64,000 bases of DNA from Azospirillum lipoferum 4B. Lineage in GTDB: Bacteria > Pseudomonadota > Alphaproteobacteria > Azospirillales > Azospirillaceae. The DNA is taken from positions 231,745 through 295,744 of the forward strand of contig NC_016588.1 of NCBI RefSeq assembly GCF_000283655.1, read 5' to 3'. The notes beneath the pieces were generated by a model. The model made no database searches and was not told where the DNA came from. It saw only the letters and a list, made by a program, of their open reading frames with translations. A program made the translations under genes and the position numbers. Positions 17,717-25,975 of this stretch are shown here, piece after piece. Within the stretch, counting starts at the first letter, position 1. Each line of letters opens with the position of its first letter.

Positions 17717-20014
17717 TCAACCCGGCTCCAGCCCCTGCGCCCGCTCGAACCACTGCTGCGCCTCCTCCTCCCGGCCCAGTTGGGAGAGGCAATGGCCGAC
17801 AGCTTCCAGGCTGATGCTGAGGCTCTGGTGATTGATGCGCTGGTGGATGTCGCCCTTCTGCGTGGCGTCGACCGCCTTCTCGAACCAGGGCAGCGCGTCG
17901 GCGAAGCGGCCTTGGCGGGATAGGCAGATGCCGATCTCATGCAGGCTGGTGCCTAGGCTCTGGTGATCGATGCGCTGGTGGATGTCGCCCTTCCGCGCTG
18001 CGTTGACCGCCTTCTCGAACCAGGGCTGCGCTTTGGCAAAGCGGCCTTGGCGATACAGGCAGTTGCCGATCCCATGCAGGCTGACGCCGAGGCTTTCGTG
18101 ATTGATGCGCTGGTGGATGTCGCCCTTCTGCTTGGCGTCGACCGCCTTCTCGAGCCAGGGCTGCGCGTCGACGAAGCGGCCTTGTTTGAACAGACAGTTG
18201 CCGATCTGATGCAGGCTGACGCCGAGGCCCTGGTGATCGATGCGCTGGTGGATGTCGCCCTTCTGCATGGCGTCGACCGCCTTCTCGAACCAGGGCCGCG
18301 CGTCGGCGAAGCGGCCTTGGCGATACAGGCAGTCGCCGATCTGATGCAGGCTGACGCCGAGGCTCTGGTGATCGATGCGCTGGTGGATGTCGCCCTTCTG
18401 CGTGGCGTCGACCGCCCTCTCGAACCAGGGCTGTGCTTCGGCGAAGCAGTCTTGGCGATACAGGCAGGTGCCGATCTGATGCAGGCTGACGCCGAGGCTT
18501 TCGTGATCGATGCGCTGGTGGATGTCGCCCTTCTGCTTGGCGTCGACCGCCTTCTCGAACCAGGGCTGCGCGTCGGCGAAGCGGCCTTGGTCGAACAGGC
18601 AGGTACCGATCTGATTCAGGCTGACGCCGAGGCTCTGGTGATCGACGCCCTTTTCAGTCGCCTCCTGTTCGACGGCATGGACCGATCGTTCGGCCCAAAG
18701 CTGTGCAATCCCAAATTGGCCGGTTTCCGAAAATGCGCGGCCGGCAGTCTGGTAGTCCAATGCCGAACCGGTGACGCCGCAGCCGTCCCACAGCGTGGGA
18801 TCCGTCAGGAAGCCCTGCATTTTCGCCGCCAACTCCATCCGGTTGGGGGCGGTGGCAAAGGCTTTGGCGCTGTCCACCAGCCGCCTCCACTGCGCCTGCC
18901 GGATCCTCGCCAGCGTTTCGCCATGGCCGTCCGGGGCTGGCTGCTCGCGCAGGAAATGGGCGATCAGCTGATGCATCCGCAGGGTCTCGCCGCCGCTTTC
19001 CAGCAGATGCAGGTCCAGGCAGGCGTCCAGATGGCGGTCGAAGTTCTCCTCATCCCAGCCGGTCGCGTCCGCCATGTCCTGTTGGAGATCCTCGGCGGTC
19101 AGGGCCATGCCGTTGCGCAGGGCGGCGGTCTGCAGGATCAGGCGGGGATCCGGCGGCAGCAGCTCATAGACCGGACGGAAGCTGTTCTGGGTTTCCGGCT
19201 CCAGCCGCAGCTTGGCGGCTCCGGCCCGGCCACGGCGGCGGGCGCATTTCAGGGCGGCGGCGGTCGGAACGAGTTGGACCGGCAGGCCGCCGGCCCAATC
19301 GACCAGCGGCAGGTCGCCGTCGCGGCAGGCATCCTCACCGGCGATGGAGGCGACCAGCGCGACGCTGTCGTCCCGGTCCAGCAATTCCACCGCGAAGGCC
19401 GGACACAGGCCGTCCCACGGATCGAGCACGCTGGTCATGATCACATGGCAAGGGGTGCCGTGAGGCGGCAGCCAGGGCCGGATCGCCTCCGCCGAGCGGA
19501 CATTGTCATAGACCAGCAGCACGGCGGACCGGGTCAGCCGGTAGAAGGCGACCTTGCATTGATCGACCATCGACAGGTCGCGGAACGGTTCCGACCCGAA
19601 GATCAGGCGGCCGATCTCCGCCAGCTTCACCGGGGTGTCGCCGCCGGCATCCAGGGTGAAGCAGCCGGCGGGATAGCGCCCGGCATGGCGGCGGGCATAT
19701 TCATGCGCCAGCTCCGTCTTGCCGACTCCCGGCGTGCCGTGCAGCGCCACCACCGACGGCCGCTGCGGATCGTCGAGCGTTTCGGCAATGGTATTCAGCA
19801 GGTCGACGCGCCCGATGAAGGGCCGGGCGTAGAGCACCGGGATGTCGCAGCGGGGGCCGGCCACAGCCCCGCCCTCTGCTGCCGGAGCGCCTTGCTGGAC
19901 GATCAGAGTCCCGGCATTCAAGATCCCGGCCGAGACCCCGGTGTGCTGTGTGCCGGCGGCGACGGGCTGCACGGAATGCCCGGCGCCGCCCTCAGTGTTT
20001 TTCCGGCTCTCCAT
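17717..20014 (-). CDS. STAND/NB-ARC-type NTPase with C-terminal TPR array
   Basis: A 765-residue signal-transducing NTPase. A short N-terminal segment (QHTGVSAGILNAGTLIVQQG) resembles the beta-rich tags seen before such NTPases in conflict systems. The NTPase begins at FIGRVDLL (66-73) with Walker A HGTPGVGKTE (92-101) and Walker B LLVYDN (Asp170), followed by winged-helix-like segments (HLDACLDLHLLESGGETLRMHQLIAHFL). From residue 456 seven TPR units of 45 residues run to the end, unusually similar to each other. The start overlaps the stop of the upstream 164-residue gene by 23 nt, implying translational coupling. Such proteins commonly act as ligand-triggered switches in immunity, signalling or transcription control. 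No effector domain is fused, so the partner or another protein would carry the output. Function is inferred from architecture only. Confidence 0.82.
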   Translation of the reverse strand: MESRKNTEGGAGHSVQPVAAGTQHTGVSAGILNAGTLIVQQGAPAAEGGAVAGPRCDIPVLYARPFIGRVDLLNTIAETLDDPQRPSVVALHGTPGVGKTELAHEYARRHAGRYPAGCFTLDAGGDTPVKLAEIGRLIFGSEPFRDLSMVDQCKVAFYRLTRSAVLLVYDNVRSAEAIRPWLPPHGTPCHVIMTSVLDPWDGLCPAFAVELLDRDDSVALVASIAGEDACRDGDLPLVDWAGGLPVQLVPTAAALKCARRRGRAGAAKLRLEPETQNSFRPVYELLPPDPRLILQTAALRNGMALTAEDLQQDMADATGWDEENFDRHLDACLDLHLLESGGETLRMHQLIAHFLREQPAPDGHGETLARIRQAQWRRLVDSAKAFATAPNRMELAAKMQGFLTDPTLWDGCGVTGSALDYQTAGRAFSETGQFGIAQLWAERSVHAVEQEATEKGVDHQSLGVSLNQIGTCLFDQGRFADAQPWFEKAVDAKQKGDIHQRIDHESLGVSLHQIGTCLYRQDCFAEAQPWFERAVDATQKGDIHQRIDHQSLGVSLHQIGDCLYRQGRFADARPWFEKAVDAMQKGDIHQRIDHQGLGVSLHQIGNCLFKQGRFVDAQPWLEKAVDAKQKGDIHQRINHESLGVSLHGIGNCLYRQGRFAKAQPWFEKAVNAARKGDIHQRIDHQSLGTSLHEIGICLSRQGRFADALPWFEKAVDATQKGDIHQRINHQSLSISLEAVGHCLSQLGREEEAQQWFERAQGLEPG
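17720..18649 (-). repeat. Seven near-identical 135-bp TPR-coding repeats
   Basis: Six full units of 45 codons plus a shorter first unit. Each reads GDIHQRIDHQSLGVSLHQIG then CLYRQGRFADAQPWFEKAV with few changes. Similarity at DNA level is high enough for unequal recombination, so copy number may vary among strains. The last unit is the most diverged. Confidence 0.9.
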
Positions 20015-20486
20015 GGGACGGCTGGCCCCCGCTCTGCTGGCCCCCGCTCTGCCGGACGCCGCGGAAGACGAACTCGCCCTCGAAACGGGCCTCCTTCGCC
20101 CGCAGCACGGTGCCGGCGGCCGTCACGTCGGAGATCTCGAAACGCTGGGCGGCGACCAGCCTGTCGAAGTCGATCAGCGGCGGCGGTTGCGGCCGGTCGC
20201 GCAGGGCCAGCAGGGCGGCCAGCAGGGCCTGCGCGCTCTGGCGCAACTCCGCGTCGCCCGCGGCCCCCGCCTCTGCCAAGCGGTCGGCCAGAGCAAGGCG
20301 GGGAGCCGCGCTCGCGGGGGCGGCCTCCAGCTCCAGCAGAGCCGGTTCGGCGGCGGCGAAGCGGTGGCGGACCACCGCCTTCAGCCGCGTGTAGGCGTCC
20401 TCGCCTGCCGCGGTGACGAAGCCGCTGCCTGCGATCCCGGCGATGGTGCTGGCTGCGGCGATGACCGACGCGATGATGGGATCCAT
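19992..20486 (-). CDS. Small helical partner protein of the STAND NTPase
   Basis: A 164-residue protein beginning MDPIIASVIAAASTIAGIAG, a hydrophobic or Gly/Ala-rich segment that could insert in or touch the membrane, followed by GEDAYTRLKAVVRHRFAAAEPALLELEAAPASAA and LADRLAEAGAAGDAELRQSAQALLAALL. This layout recalls small helical proteins encoded next to TPR/STAND NTPases, notably in actinobacteria. The C-terminal part is Gly/Gln-rich (SGGQQSGGQPSHG). AGGAGG lies 11 nt before the chosen ATG at 20486. The stop overlaps the NTPase start. It may be the regulated effector or an adaptor; I do not recognise a catalytic motif. Confidence 0.65.
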   Translation of the reverse strand: MDPIIASVIAAASTIAGIAGSGFVTAAGEDAYTRLKAVVRHRFAAAEPALLELEAAPASAAPRLALADRLAEAGAAGDAELRQSAQALLAALLALRDRPQPPPLIDFDRLVAAQRFEISDVTAAGTVLRAKEARFEGEFVFRGVRQSGGQQSGGQPSHGEPEKH

Positions 20487-20589
20487 GCCGAAAGCATCCT
20501 CCTGGTTGGAAAAGAGGATGCCCAGGCGTTCCGCGGCGTGCAAGCCCTTCGCCGGGCGGGAGCCTGCGGCGGCTTGACCGGACTGCACG

Positions 20590-20630
20590 TCATGAAATCA
20601 TGATAAAAAGTCTTGTTAAAAAATCATGAT
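20590..20630. promoter_or_regulatory. TCATGA box cluster upstream of the STAND operon
   Basis: TCATGAAATCATGA (20590-20603) is two TCATGA palindromes 2 nt apart; ATCATGAT follows at 20623-20630 after an AT-rich spacer. It lies between the ParA-like stop and the start at 20486, the expected promoter region. Confidence 0.5.
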
Positions 20631-20655
20631 ACCATGCCATGAAGCCCTGCCCGCC

Positions 20656-21333
20656 TCACCCTCGCGGGATCAGCGGGTTGGCCGGGGAGGCTTCCAGGAA
20701 GGCGACGAACTCGTCGGTCAGGGAGCGGACGTTCAGGTCGGCATTGCTGTTCGGATTGACCTCGCCCGGTCCGTGGCCGGTGTAGGTCATCTCCTTCAGC
20801 AGCGAGCGCTCGATCAGTTCGGTGCGGAAGGCCGGGACGCCATGCTCGTCCAGCAGGCCGCGGGCATGGCGGTCGACGCGGGATTCGATGGCGGCCTGGG
20901 TGCGGACGATCACCACGCTGGAGGCCGGCGTGTGTTTCAGCACGCCCACGGAATCCGCCACCACCTTGAAGGTGCGCACCGTCTCCTTCACGTCCATGAA
21001 GGACTGCTGGGTCGGGATCAGCACCCCGTCGCTGACCGAGAAGGCGTAGAGCATGGTCAGGTTGCCGAAGCCGGCAAGGTCGATCAGCGTGTAGTCGAAG
21101 CTCGGCGCATTCTCCTGCACCGTCTGGCGGACATTCGATTCCGTGATCTCGTCCAGCACCCGCACGCCGGCATCGTTGCGCCGCCGCGCCCATTCGGCCA
21201 GATGCCGGTTGGGGTCGCAGTCGAGCAGAAGCACGCTCGCCTCGCGCCGGCGCAGTTCGGAGGTGAGCGCCATGACCAGACTGGTCTTGCCGACGCCGCC
21301 CTTGGTGGAGGCGAAACTGATGATCCGAGCCAT
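20656..21333 (-). CDS. ParA/VirC1-like ATPase
   Basis: A 225-residue deviant-Walker ATPase. It begins MARIISFASTKGGVGKTSLV, with signature Lys11 and P-loop Lys16, then LLLDCDPNRHLAEWARR (Walker A'-like Asp), DYTLIDLAGFGNLTML (Walker B), and LIPTQQSFMDVKETVRTFKVV. The DCDPNRHLAEW and PTQ..MDVKE segments are closer to VirC1-type proteins than to chromosomal ParA/Soj. Such ATPases position DNA or protein cargo by dimerising on nucleoid DNA. No ParB gene is adjacent; the RHH-like protein at 16680-17084 is a candidate partner. A dense TCATGA box array lies 100-156 nt upstream, as expected for an autoregulated partition locus. It is probably transcribed ahead of the STAND pair, with a 169-nt gap. 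Confidence 0.85.
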   Translation of the reverse strand: MARIISFASTKGGVGKTSLVMALTSELRRREASVLLLDCDPNRHLAEWARRRNDAGVRVLDEITESNVRQTVQENAPSFDYTLIDLAGFGNLTMLYAFSVSDGVLIPTQQSFMDVKETVRTFKVVADSVGVLKHTPASSVVIVRTQAAIESRVDRHARGLLDEHGVPAFRTELIERSLLKEMTYTGHGPGEVNPNSNADLNVRSLTDEFVAFLEASPANPLIPRG

Positions 21334-21432
21334 GCGGTGGTTCCCGGTAGCAGGGGATGGAAAGCGGGCTGACCCGAGCGGGAGCTTCGCGGATTTACAC
21401 GCAAGAACAGGAAAGATGGAAGTGGTTTCACG

Positions 21433-21489
21433 TCATGAAGAAGAAGCATGAAATCATGATTCATGAAGTCATGACTTGTTGTCATGCGC
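21433..21489. promoter_or_regulatory. Array of TCATGA boxes upstream of the ParA-like gene
   Basis: Within 57 nt: TCATGAAG (21433), CATGAAATCATG (21447-21458), ATTCATGAAG, GTCATGACTTG and GTCATG. The spacing is close to regular (about 9-14 nt). This is the densest cluster in the window and a good candidate for a centromere-like or operator site. Confidence 0.55.
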
Positions 21490-21536
21490 TCCTGCCGCCT
21501 GCCTGCCGCCTGCCTGCCGGTGAAGCCCGGTCCGGT

Positions 21537-22925
21537 TCAACCCGGCTTCACGTCAGCGGTGGTGCCGGCGCGGCGCTTCAGCCGGTGCACCGCATGCTGG
21601 CCGCCGCCGGTGGCGCGGACCGAATAGAAATAGGCGCTGTCGTCGGTCCAATAGCGGCCCTCGCCGTCGACCATCACCGTGCTGCTGTGGATGTCGGCCG
21701 GATAGATCGTCAGGCGTGGTGCCGCCTCCGCCGTGAAGCCGGCCAGATGCACGGCGGCGAGCGCCGCCTGGTCGAGGAACCAGACGGGCAGGCCGCGGTC
21801 GAGGAAATGGCGGATGTAGCGCCGGGTGAGGTCGAGGAAGCGCAGCGCCCCCGTGGTCGGCCGGATGTGCAGCACGTCGGCGTAGAGCAGGCTCCAGATG
21901 TCCAGCCGCTTCAGCGCATGGCTCATCATGCCGAGGTCCGAGCGGGCGGAGGTCGCCAGCAGCGGGTTCAGGTCGCGGATCGCCAGCAGGTCGACGTCCA
22001 GCATCAGCACCGGCCGCTGCCAGCGGACCAGCAGATCGGGCAGCACCAGGAAGCGGCTGCAGGCGTAATAGGTCTTGGCATTGTCGCCCAGCGGCGACAG
22101 GTCGATGGTCTCGCGCAGGACGATGAAGCGGTCGGCGCCGTGGGCGGCGGCCAGGGCGGCCACCGTCGCTTCCGCCTCGGCATCGGGATTGACCAGATGC
22201 AGGGCGATGGCGCAGTCCAGCCCGCTGTCCTCGGCGATGGACCGCACCATGGTCGGTAGGAACTTGCGCGCATAGACGGCGTCGCAGCAGGCATAGACCA
22301 CCAGCGGCCGGGATGCTGCCCCGGCGCCTTCCTGGATGGTGGCGCGGATGCCGGCGGCGGGCGGTCCCGCGCGCAGGGCCTGCAGGAAGGCCGGATCGGT
22401 GCGGGTGACGGCGTCGCGCCCGCCATGGCGCTCCGCCGCCTGGGCGAACAGGGCGTCGGCCTCCTCCAGCCGGTGCTGCTCGGCGCACAGGCAGGCCAGC
22501 CGGCTCAGCGTGAAGGACACTTCCGGATAGAGCTCCAGCGCCCGGCGATAGGCCCGCTCGGCCCGCAGCGCCTGCCCGTCGCGGCGCAGCGCGTTGCCCA
22601 GCGCCACCAGCCCGACGCAGTCCTCGCGCCCCTGGAAGCGGCCGACATCGCCGGCCTCGCCCAGATGGGTCAGCAGCTGCCACAGGTTGGAGCGGCGGGT
22701 CGGATCCTGGGGCGTCAGCCGCCAGGCGGCGAGCGCATGGCCGGCCGCCGCCGCCATGTCCTGGCCGACCAGAAGTCTGGCGAGCGCATCGTGCGCCGCC
22801 GGCGCCTGCGGACCGGTGGGGGCCTGCTCCAGCAGCCGGAGGCAGAGCGTCCCGGCGGTCTCGCGGTTCCCCGCCCGTTCGGCGTCGAGCGCGTCCTGAA
22901 GGGTGGTGTCGGAGGCTTGTGGCAT
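21537..22925 (-). CDS. TPR protein with GT-A (GT8-like) glycosyltransferase domain
   Basis: A 462-residue protein. TPR-like helices fill about residues 5-185 (HDALARLLVGQDMAAAAGHALAAWRL, ALGNALRRDGQALRAERAYRRALELYPE, EEADALFAQAAERHG). The rest is a GT-A nucleotide-sugar-binding domain: PLVVYACCDAVYARKFLPTMVRSIAED, LHLVNPDAEAEA, KTYYACSRFLVLPDLLVRWQRP and a DxD site in LMLDVDLLAIRDLNPLL. FLDQAALAAVHL later resembles the GT8 acceptor region. The gene ends with its stop about 50 nt from the TCATGA array and is divergent from the FkbM gene. The sugar and acceptor are unknown. A TPR array fused to a transferase argues for a protein target or a multi-enzyme scaffold. Confidence 0.78.
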   Translation of the reverse strand: MPQASDTTLQDALDAERAGNRETAGTLCLRLLEQAPTGPQAPAAHDALARLLVGQDMAAAAGHALAAWRLTPQDPTRRSNLWQLLTHLGEAGDVGRFQGREDCVGLVALGNALRRDGQALRAERAYRRALELYPEVSFTLSRLACLCAEQHRLEEADALFAQAAERHGGRDAVTRTDPAFLQALRAGPPAAGIRATIQEGAGAASRPLVVYACCDAVYARKFLPTMVRSIAEDSGLDCAIALHLVNPDAEAEATVAALAAAHGADRFIVLRETIDLSPLGDNAKTYYACSRFLVLPDLLVRWQRPVLMLDVDLLAIRDLNPLLATSARSDLGMMSHALKRLDIWSLLYADVLHIRPTTGALRFLDLTRRYIRHFLDRGLPVWFLDQAALAAVHLAGFTAEAAPRLTIYPADIHSSTVMVDGEGRYWTDDSAYFYSVRATGGGQHAVHRLKRRAGTTADVKPG

Positions 22926-23364
22926 GGCGCGAACCGGTCGGCGGAAGGGGGCGGCGCTTCATCCCATGGCACCCCCATTGCTGGCAAGCGGAGCCTCCTG
23001 TCCTTCCCGGAGCGGTCTCCCGAGTCGGGGCCGCCGGTCCCGTGCATCCCCGTTTTCGGGTGGGGGCGACGCCTGGAAAAGGGTGCAGGCACCGGCTTGC
23101 GGAAAATGCATGGCCGGCAAAGCGGAAACCTGGCTGTTTTGCAAGAACGCGCTTGAACAAACGGGCAAATATCATCAACTGTTGCTATGGACCCGGGAAA
23201 GGGTTCCAGCCGAAACTGTGCCGCGCCGGTTCGTCCGGTGCGGCACTTTTATGATCAGCCATCCAGTCGCCACCCTGCGCAAATCCTTGCCCATCCCGGC
23301 CGCGGAAATGCGGCTGCGGGCAGATGTGGGTTCGGGCGGTCGCCAATCCGGGAAGCCAGTCGCC
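22926..23364. other. Divergent intergenic region with a terminator-like hairpin
   Basis: It separates the minus-strand TPR-GT gene from the plus-strand FkbM gene. At 23218-23250 a 12-bp stem with one G-T pair (GTGCCGCGCCGG / CCGGTGCGGCAC), a TTCGT loop and TTTT looks like an intrinsic terminator or attenuator on the plus strand. It ends exactly before an in-frame ATG at 23251. No gene is supported in the stretch. Confidence 0.55.
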
Positions 23365-24156
23365 GTGAGCATCGCCGACGGTCTCAAGATCGCTTTCGAC
23401 GTCCATCTCTCCGGCGATCTCGAACGGGCGGAGGAATTCTACCGCGCCATCCTCCGGGTCAGTCCGGGCAATCCGATGGCGGCGACGCTGTTGGGGCTGA
23501 TCCGCTCCCAGCGGACGATGGTCCGCCAGAGCAAGCACAAGACGCTTACGCTCCTGCGCGACCGGGGCTTCCGTCCCGCCACCGTGATCGATGTCGGCGC
23601 CCAGACCGGCACCCCGCCGCTCTACGAGGTTTTTCCCGACGCCCACCATGTGCTGATCGAACCGGTGGCCGAGAATGAGTCCGCCCTGCAGGCCCTGTGC
23701 GGGCAGCTGCGCAGCGCCGAGTACCGCATCGCCGCCGTCACCAGCCGGGATGGCATGGTCCCGCTGGCGGTTTCCGACGACCGGCTCTACTCCTCCGTCG
23801 TTCCGGAGGGCGCGGACGCCCCGCCGGGCCTGCGCAGCGTGCCCGGCGTCTCGCTCGATACGCTGTGTGCCGAAGGCCGCTATGCTGGGCCGATGCTGGT
23901 GAAGATCGATGTCGACGGTCTGGAACTGGAGGTTCTGGCCGGGGCGGCCAGCCTGATGCAGCCGGACGCCGTCTTCGTGATCGAGGCGACGGTGGCCGGC
24001 AACGATGCCCGCCTGCCTCGCATCATCGACGCCATGGCACCCTACGGTTTCCAGGTCTGGGACATCGTCGATCCGCTTTACCGTCCCAATGACGAACGGA
24101 TGTGGCAGGTCGATCTGGTGATGGTCCACCGCGACGGTCCCTACGCACCCCTTTGA
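23365..24156 (+). CDS. FkbM-family methyltransferase
   Basis: A 263-residue SAM-dependent methyltransferase of the FkbM type, which usually O-methylates sugars or polyketides. A TPR-like lead (FDVHLSGDLERAEEFYRAILRVSPGNPMAATLLGLI) is followed by the SAM motif ATVIDVGAQTGTPPLYEVFPDAHHVLIEPVAEN and later VSLDTLC, LVKIDVDGLELEVLAGA, typical of the family. I chose GTG 23365 with GGGAAG 9 nt upstream, because the TPR-like segment begins there and a terminator-like hairpin lies just before the alternative ATG 23251; ATG 23311 is also possible. The stop is only 3 nt from the convergent gene's stop. Substrate is unknown, probably a surface sugar. Confidence 0.82.
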   Translation: MSIADGLKIAFDVHLSGDLERAEEFYRAILRVSPGNPMAATLLGLIRSQRTMVRQSKHKTLTLLRDRGFRPATVIDVGAQTGTPPLYEVFPDAHHVLIEPVAENESALQALCGQLRSAEYRIAAVTSRDGMVPLAVSDDRLYSSVVPEGADAPPGLRSVPGVSLDTLCAEGRYAGPMLVKIDVDGLELEVLAGAASLMQPDAVFVIEATVAGNDARLPRIIDAMAPYGFQVWDIVDPLYRPNDERMWQVDLVMVHRDGPYAPL

Positions 24157-24159
24157 CCC

Positions 24160-25731
24160 TTATTGGGAGGCCCGCTCGCGCAAGGCGCGTTCCAGGCGGT
24201 CGATGGCGCCGTCCCAGGAGCCGGGGCGGTCCTGGCGGAACAGGCGCATGGTCGGATACCAGGGGCTGTCGTCACGGTCCAGCATCCAGCGCCAGTCGGG
24301 AGCGAAGGGGACCAGCACCCAGACCGGGACGCCAAGCGCGCCGGCGAGATGGGCGACGGAGGTGTCGACGCAGACCATCAGGTCGAGGCCGGCCATGATG
24401 GCGGCGGTGTCTGCGAAGTCGTGGATGTCGGGCGACAGGTTCAGCAGGGGGAAGCCGCCGGGCGGGTTTGCCGCCTGTCCCTCGGTCGGCCCCTTCTGGA
24501 TGGAGACGAGGCTGACGCCGGGGATGGCGGCCAGCCTTGCGAAGGGCGCCAGCCCGATGGAGCGGTTCTTGTCGTTGCCATGGGTGGGCGATCCGGCCCA
24601 GACGATGCCGACCTTCAGCCCGCCTCCGTCCTTTTCCAGCCCCTTCAGCCGCTCGCCCCAGCGCGCCGCCAGATCGGGCTCCGCCGTCAAATAGGGAACG
24701 CGGGACGGCACGGTTTCCAGCCGGGTGCCGAACAGGGCCGGCAGGCTCAGCACCGGGATCTGCACGTCGAAGTCGGGCAGCGGCCCGCCGGTCTCCACCG
24801 CGATGGTTCCGGGCAGGCGGCGCAGCACCGGCAGCAATGGCCGCTGGCATTCCAGATAGACCGGCTGTCCGCCGGCCATTTGCGACAGCAGCGGCAGGTA
24901 ACGGACGAACTGCAGCACGTCGCCGAAGCCCTGCTCCCAATAGACCAGCAGCCGCCGCCCCTGCAGCGGCGATCCGTCCCAGCGCGGCTGGACGAAGCTG
25001 CGCTGCGGCGAGGGCAGGCGGCCATGCTTCCAGCGCCATTCATAGCCGCGCCAGCCCTGGACGAAATCGCCCAGCAGCAGCCGGACCAGGCTTTCGTTCC
25101 AGTAGGCGCCGGCGAATTCCGGGTCCAGCCGGGTCGCCCGCCGGAAGCCCAGCAACGCCTCCCAGAAAACACCCTTGTCCTTCACCGTGGACCCCAAATT
25201 GCTGTAGGCCCCGGCATGCTGCGGGTTCAGCGCGATGGCGCGGCGGAAGCATGCCGCCGCCTCGTCCAGCCGGTGGGCCATGCGCAGCATGGCGCCGTGG
25301 TTGTTGGCGATCTCCGCATCGTCGGGCGCCAGGGCGAAGGCGCGGGCGAAGATGTCGCTGGCTTCCTCGGGCCGTTTCAGCCGTTCCAGCTGGATACCCA
25401 GTTCGTTGAGCAGGGCCGGCTGGTCGGGTTTCAGCCGGATCGCGGCGCGGTAGGCCCGCACCGCCTCATCCGGCCGGCCGAGCCGGACCAGCAGCGCCCC
25501 CAGGTTGATCCAGCCGTTCAGCGAGTTCGGCGCCAGGCTCAGGGCGCGGCGGAACAGCGCCACCGCTTCCCAATCGCGGCCGGCGTCCGCGCGCAGCAGT
25601 CCCAGATTGTTGACGGCGGGGGCGAACTGGGGGTCGGTGGCGACGATCTCGCCATACAGCCGGGCGGCCTCTCCGGCTTGGCCGCTCTGCTGGAGCCCGA
25701 GAGCCGTGGCGAAGGCTTGCTGGATGTTCAT
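24160..25731 (-). CDS. TPR protein with GT9-like glycosyltransferase domain
   Basis: A 523-residue protein. About five TPRs occupy residues 1-190 (ATALGLQQSGQAGEAARLYGEIVATDPQ, AVNNLGLLRADAGRDWEAVALFRRAL, GWINLGALLVRLGRPDEAVRAYRAAI, AYSNLGSTVKDKG). A linker GWRGYEWRWKHGRLP leads to a GT-B domain of heptosyltransferase type: GRRLLVYWEQGFGDVLQFVRYLPLL, LKVGIVWAGSPTHGNDKNRS, VSLVSIQKGP, FADTAAIMAGLDLMVCVDTSVAHLAG and PWYPTMRLFRQ. From VPYLTAEPDLAARWGERLKG onward it is almost identical to the protein at 49985-52156, while the TPR parts differ. ATG 25731 begins the first TPR; ATG 25743 is possible. It probably transfers a sugar in the local glycan pathway. Confidence 0.83.
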   Translation of the reverse strand: MNIQQAFATALGLQQSGQAGEAARLYGEIVATDPQFAPAVNNLGLLRADAGRDWEAVALFRRALSLAPNSLNGWINLGALLVRLGRPDEAVRAYRAAIRLKPDQPALLNELGIQLERLKRPEEASDIFARAFALAPDDAEIANNHGAMLRMAHRLDEAAACFRRAIALNPQHAGAYSNLGSTVKDKGVFWEALLGFRRATRLDPEFAGAYWNESLVRLLLGDFVQGWRGYEWRWKHGRLPSPQRSFVQPRWDGSPLQGRRLLVYWEQGFGDVLQFVRYLPLLSQMAGGQPVYLECQRPLLPVLRRLPGTIAVETGGPLPDFDVQIPVLSLPALFGTRLETVPSRVPYLTAEPDLAARWGERLKGLEKDGGGLKVGIVWAGSPTHGNDKNRSIGLAPFARLAAIPGVSLVSIQKGPTEGQAANPPGGFPLLNLSPDIHDFADTAAIMAGLDLMVCVDTSVAHLAGALGVPVWVLVPFAPDWRWMLDRDDSPWYPTMRLFRQDRPGSWDGAIDRLERALRERASQ

Positions 25732-25852
25732 GAAAGACCGCATCGCCCCGGTTGAGGACCTGGTTTCGGACAGCATCGGGAACCGGTGCGATCAGTAGCA
25801 GAGATGGCCGGTGCTGCAAAGGACCGGCGCCGGCCGGACGGCAGTGGGGAAG

Positions 25853-25903
25853 CCAGTGGAGCCGGCCAGTGGAGCCGGCCAGTGGAGCCGGCCAGTGGAG
25901 CCG
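25853..25903. repeat. 13-bp tandem repeat, about 3.9 copies
   Basis: The unit CCAGTGGAGCCGG repeats without error at 25853, 25866, 25879 and 25892 (last copy 12 nt). It sits between divergent glycosyltransferase genes, 73 nt before the GT4 start. Confidence 0.95.
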
Positions 25904-25975
25904 CTTGACCGCTTGCATCGCCGCCGCTCACCGCCCATCAATGGCGCTCGTCGAACGGGGAATGTGGCGCGCGGC

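Noticed and set aside
17963-20416. An 817-codon plus-strand frame opposite the STAND gene
   Set aside because: It is the complement of the TPR repeats; the minus-strand frame has Walker motifs and real TPRs, so this is a shadow.
20656-21333. A chromosomal parAB locus or a plasmid replication region
   Set aside because: There is no ParB or replication initiator, infC is nearby, and the protein looks more like VirC1 than Soj; so origin or replicon claims are not supported.
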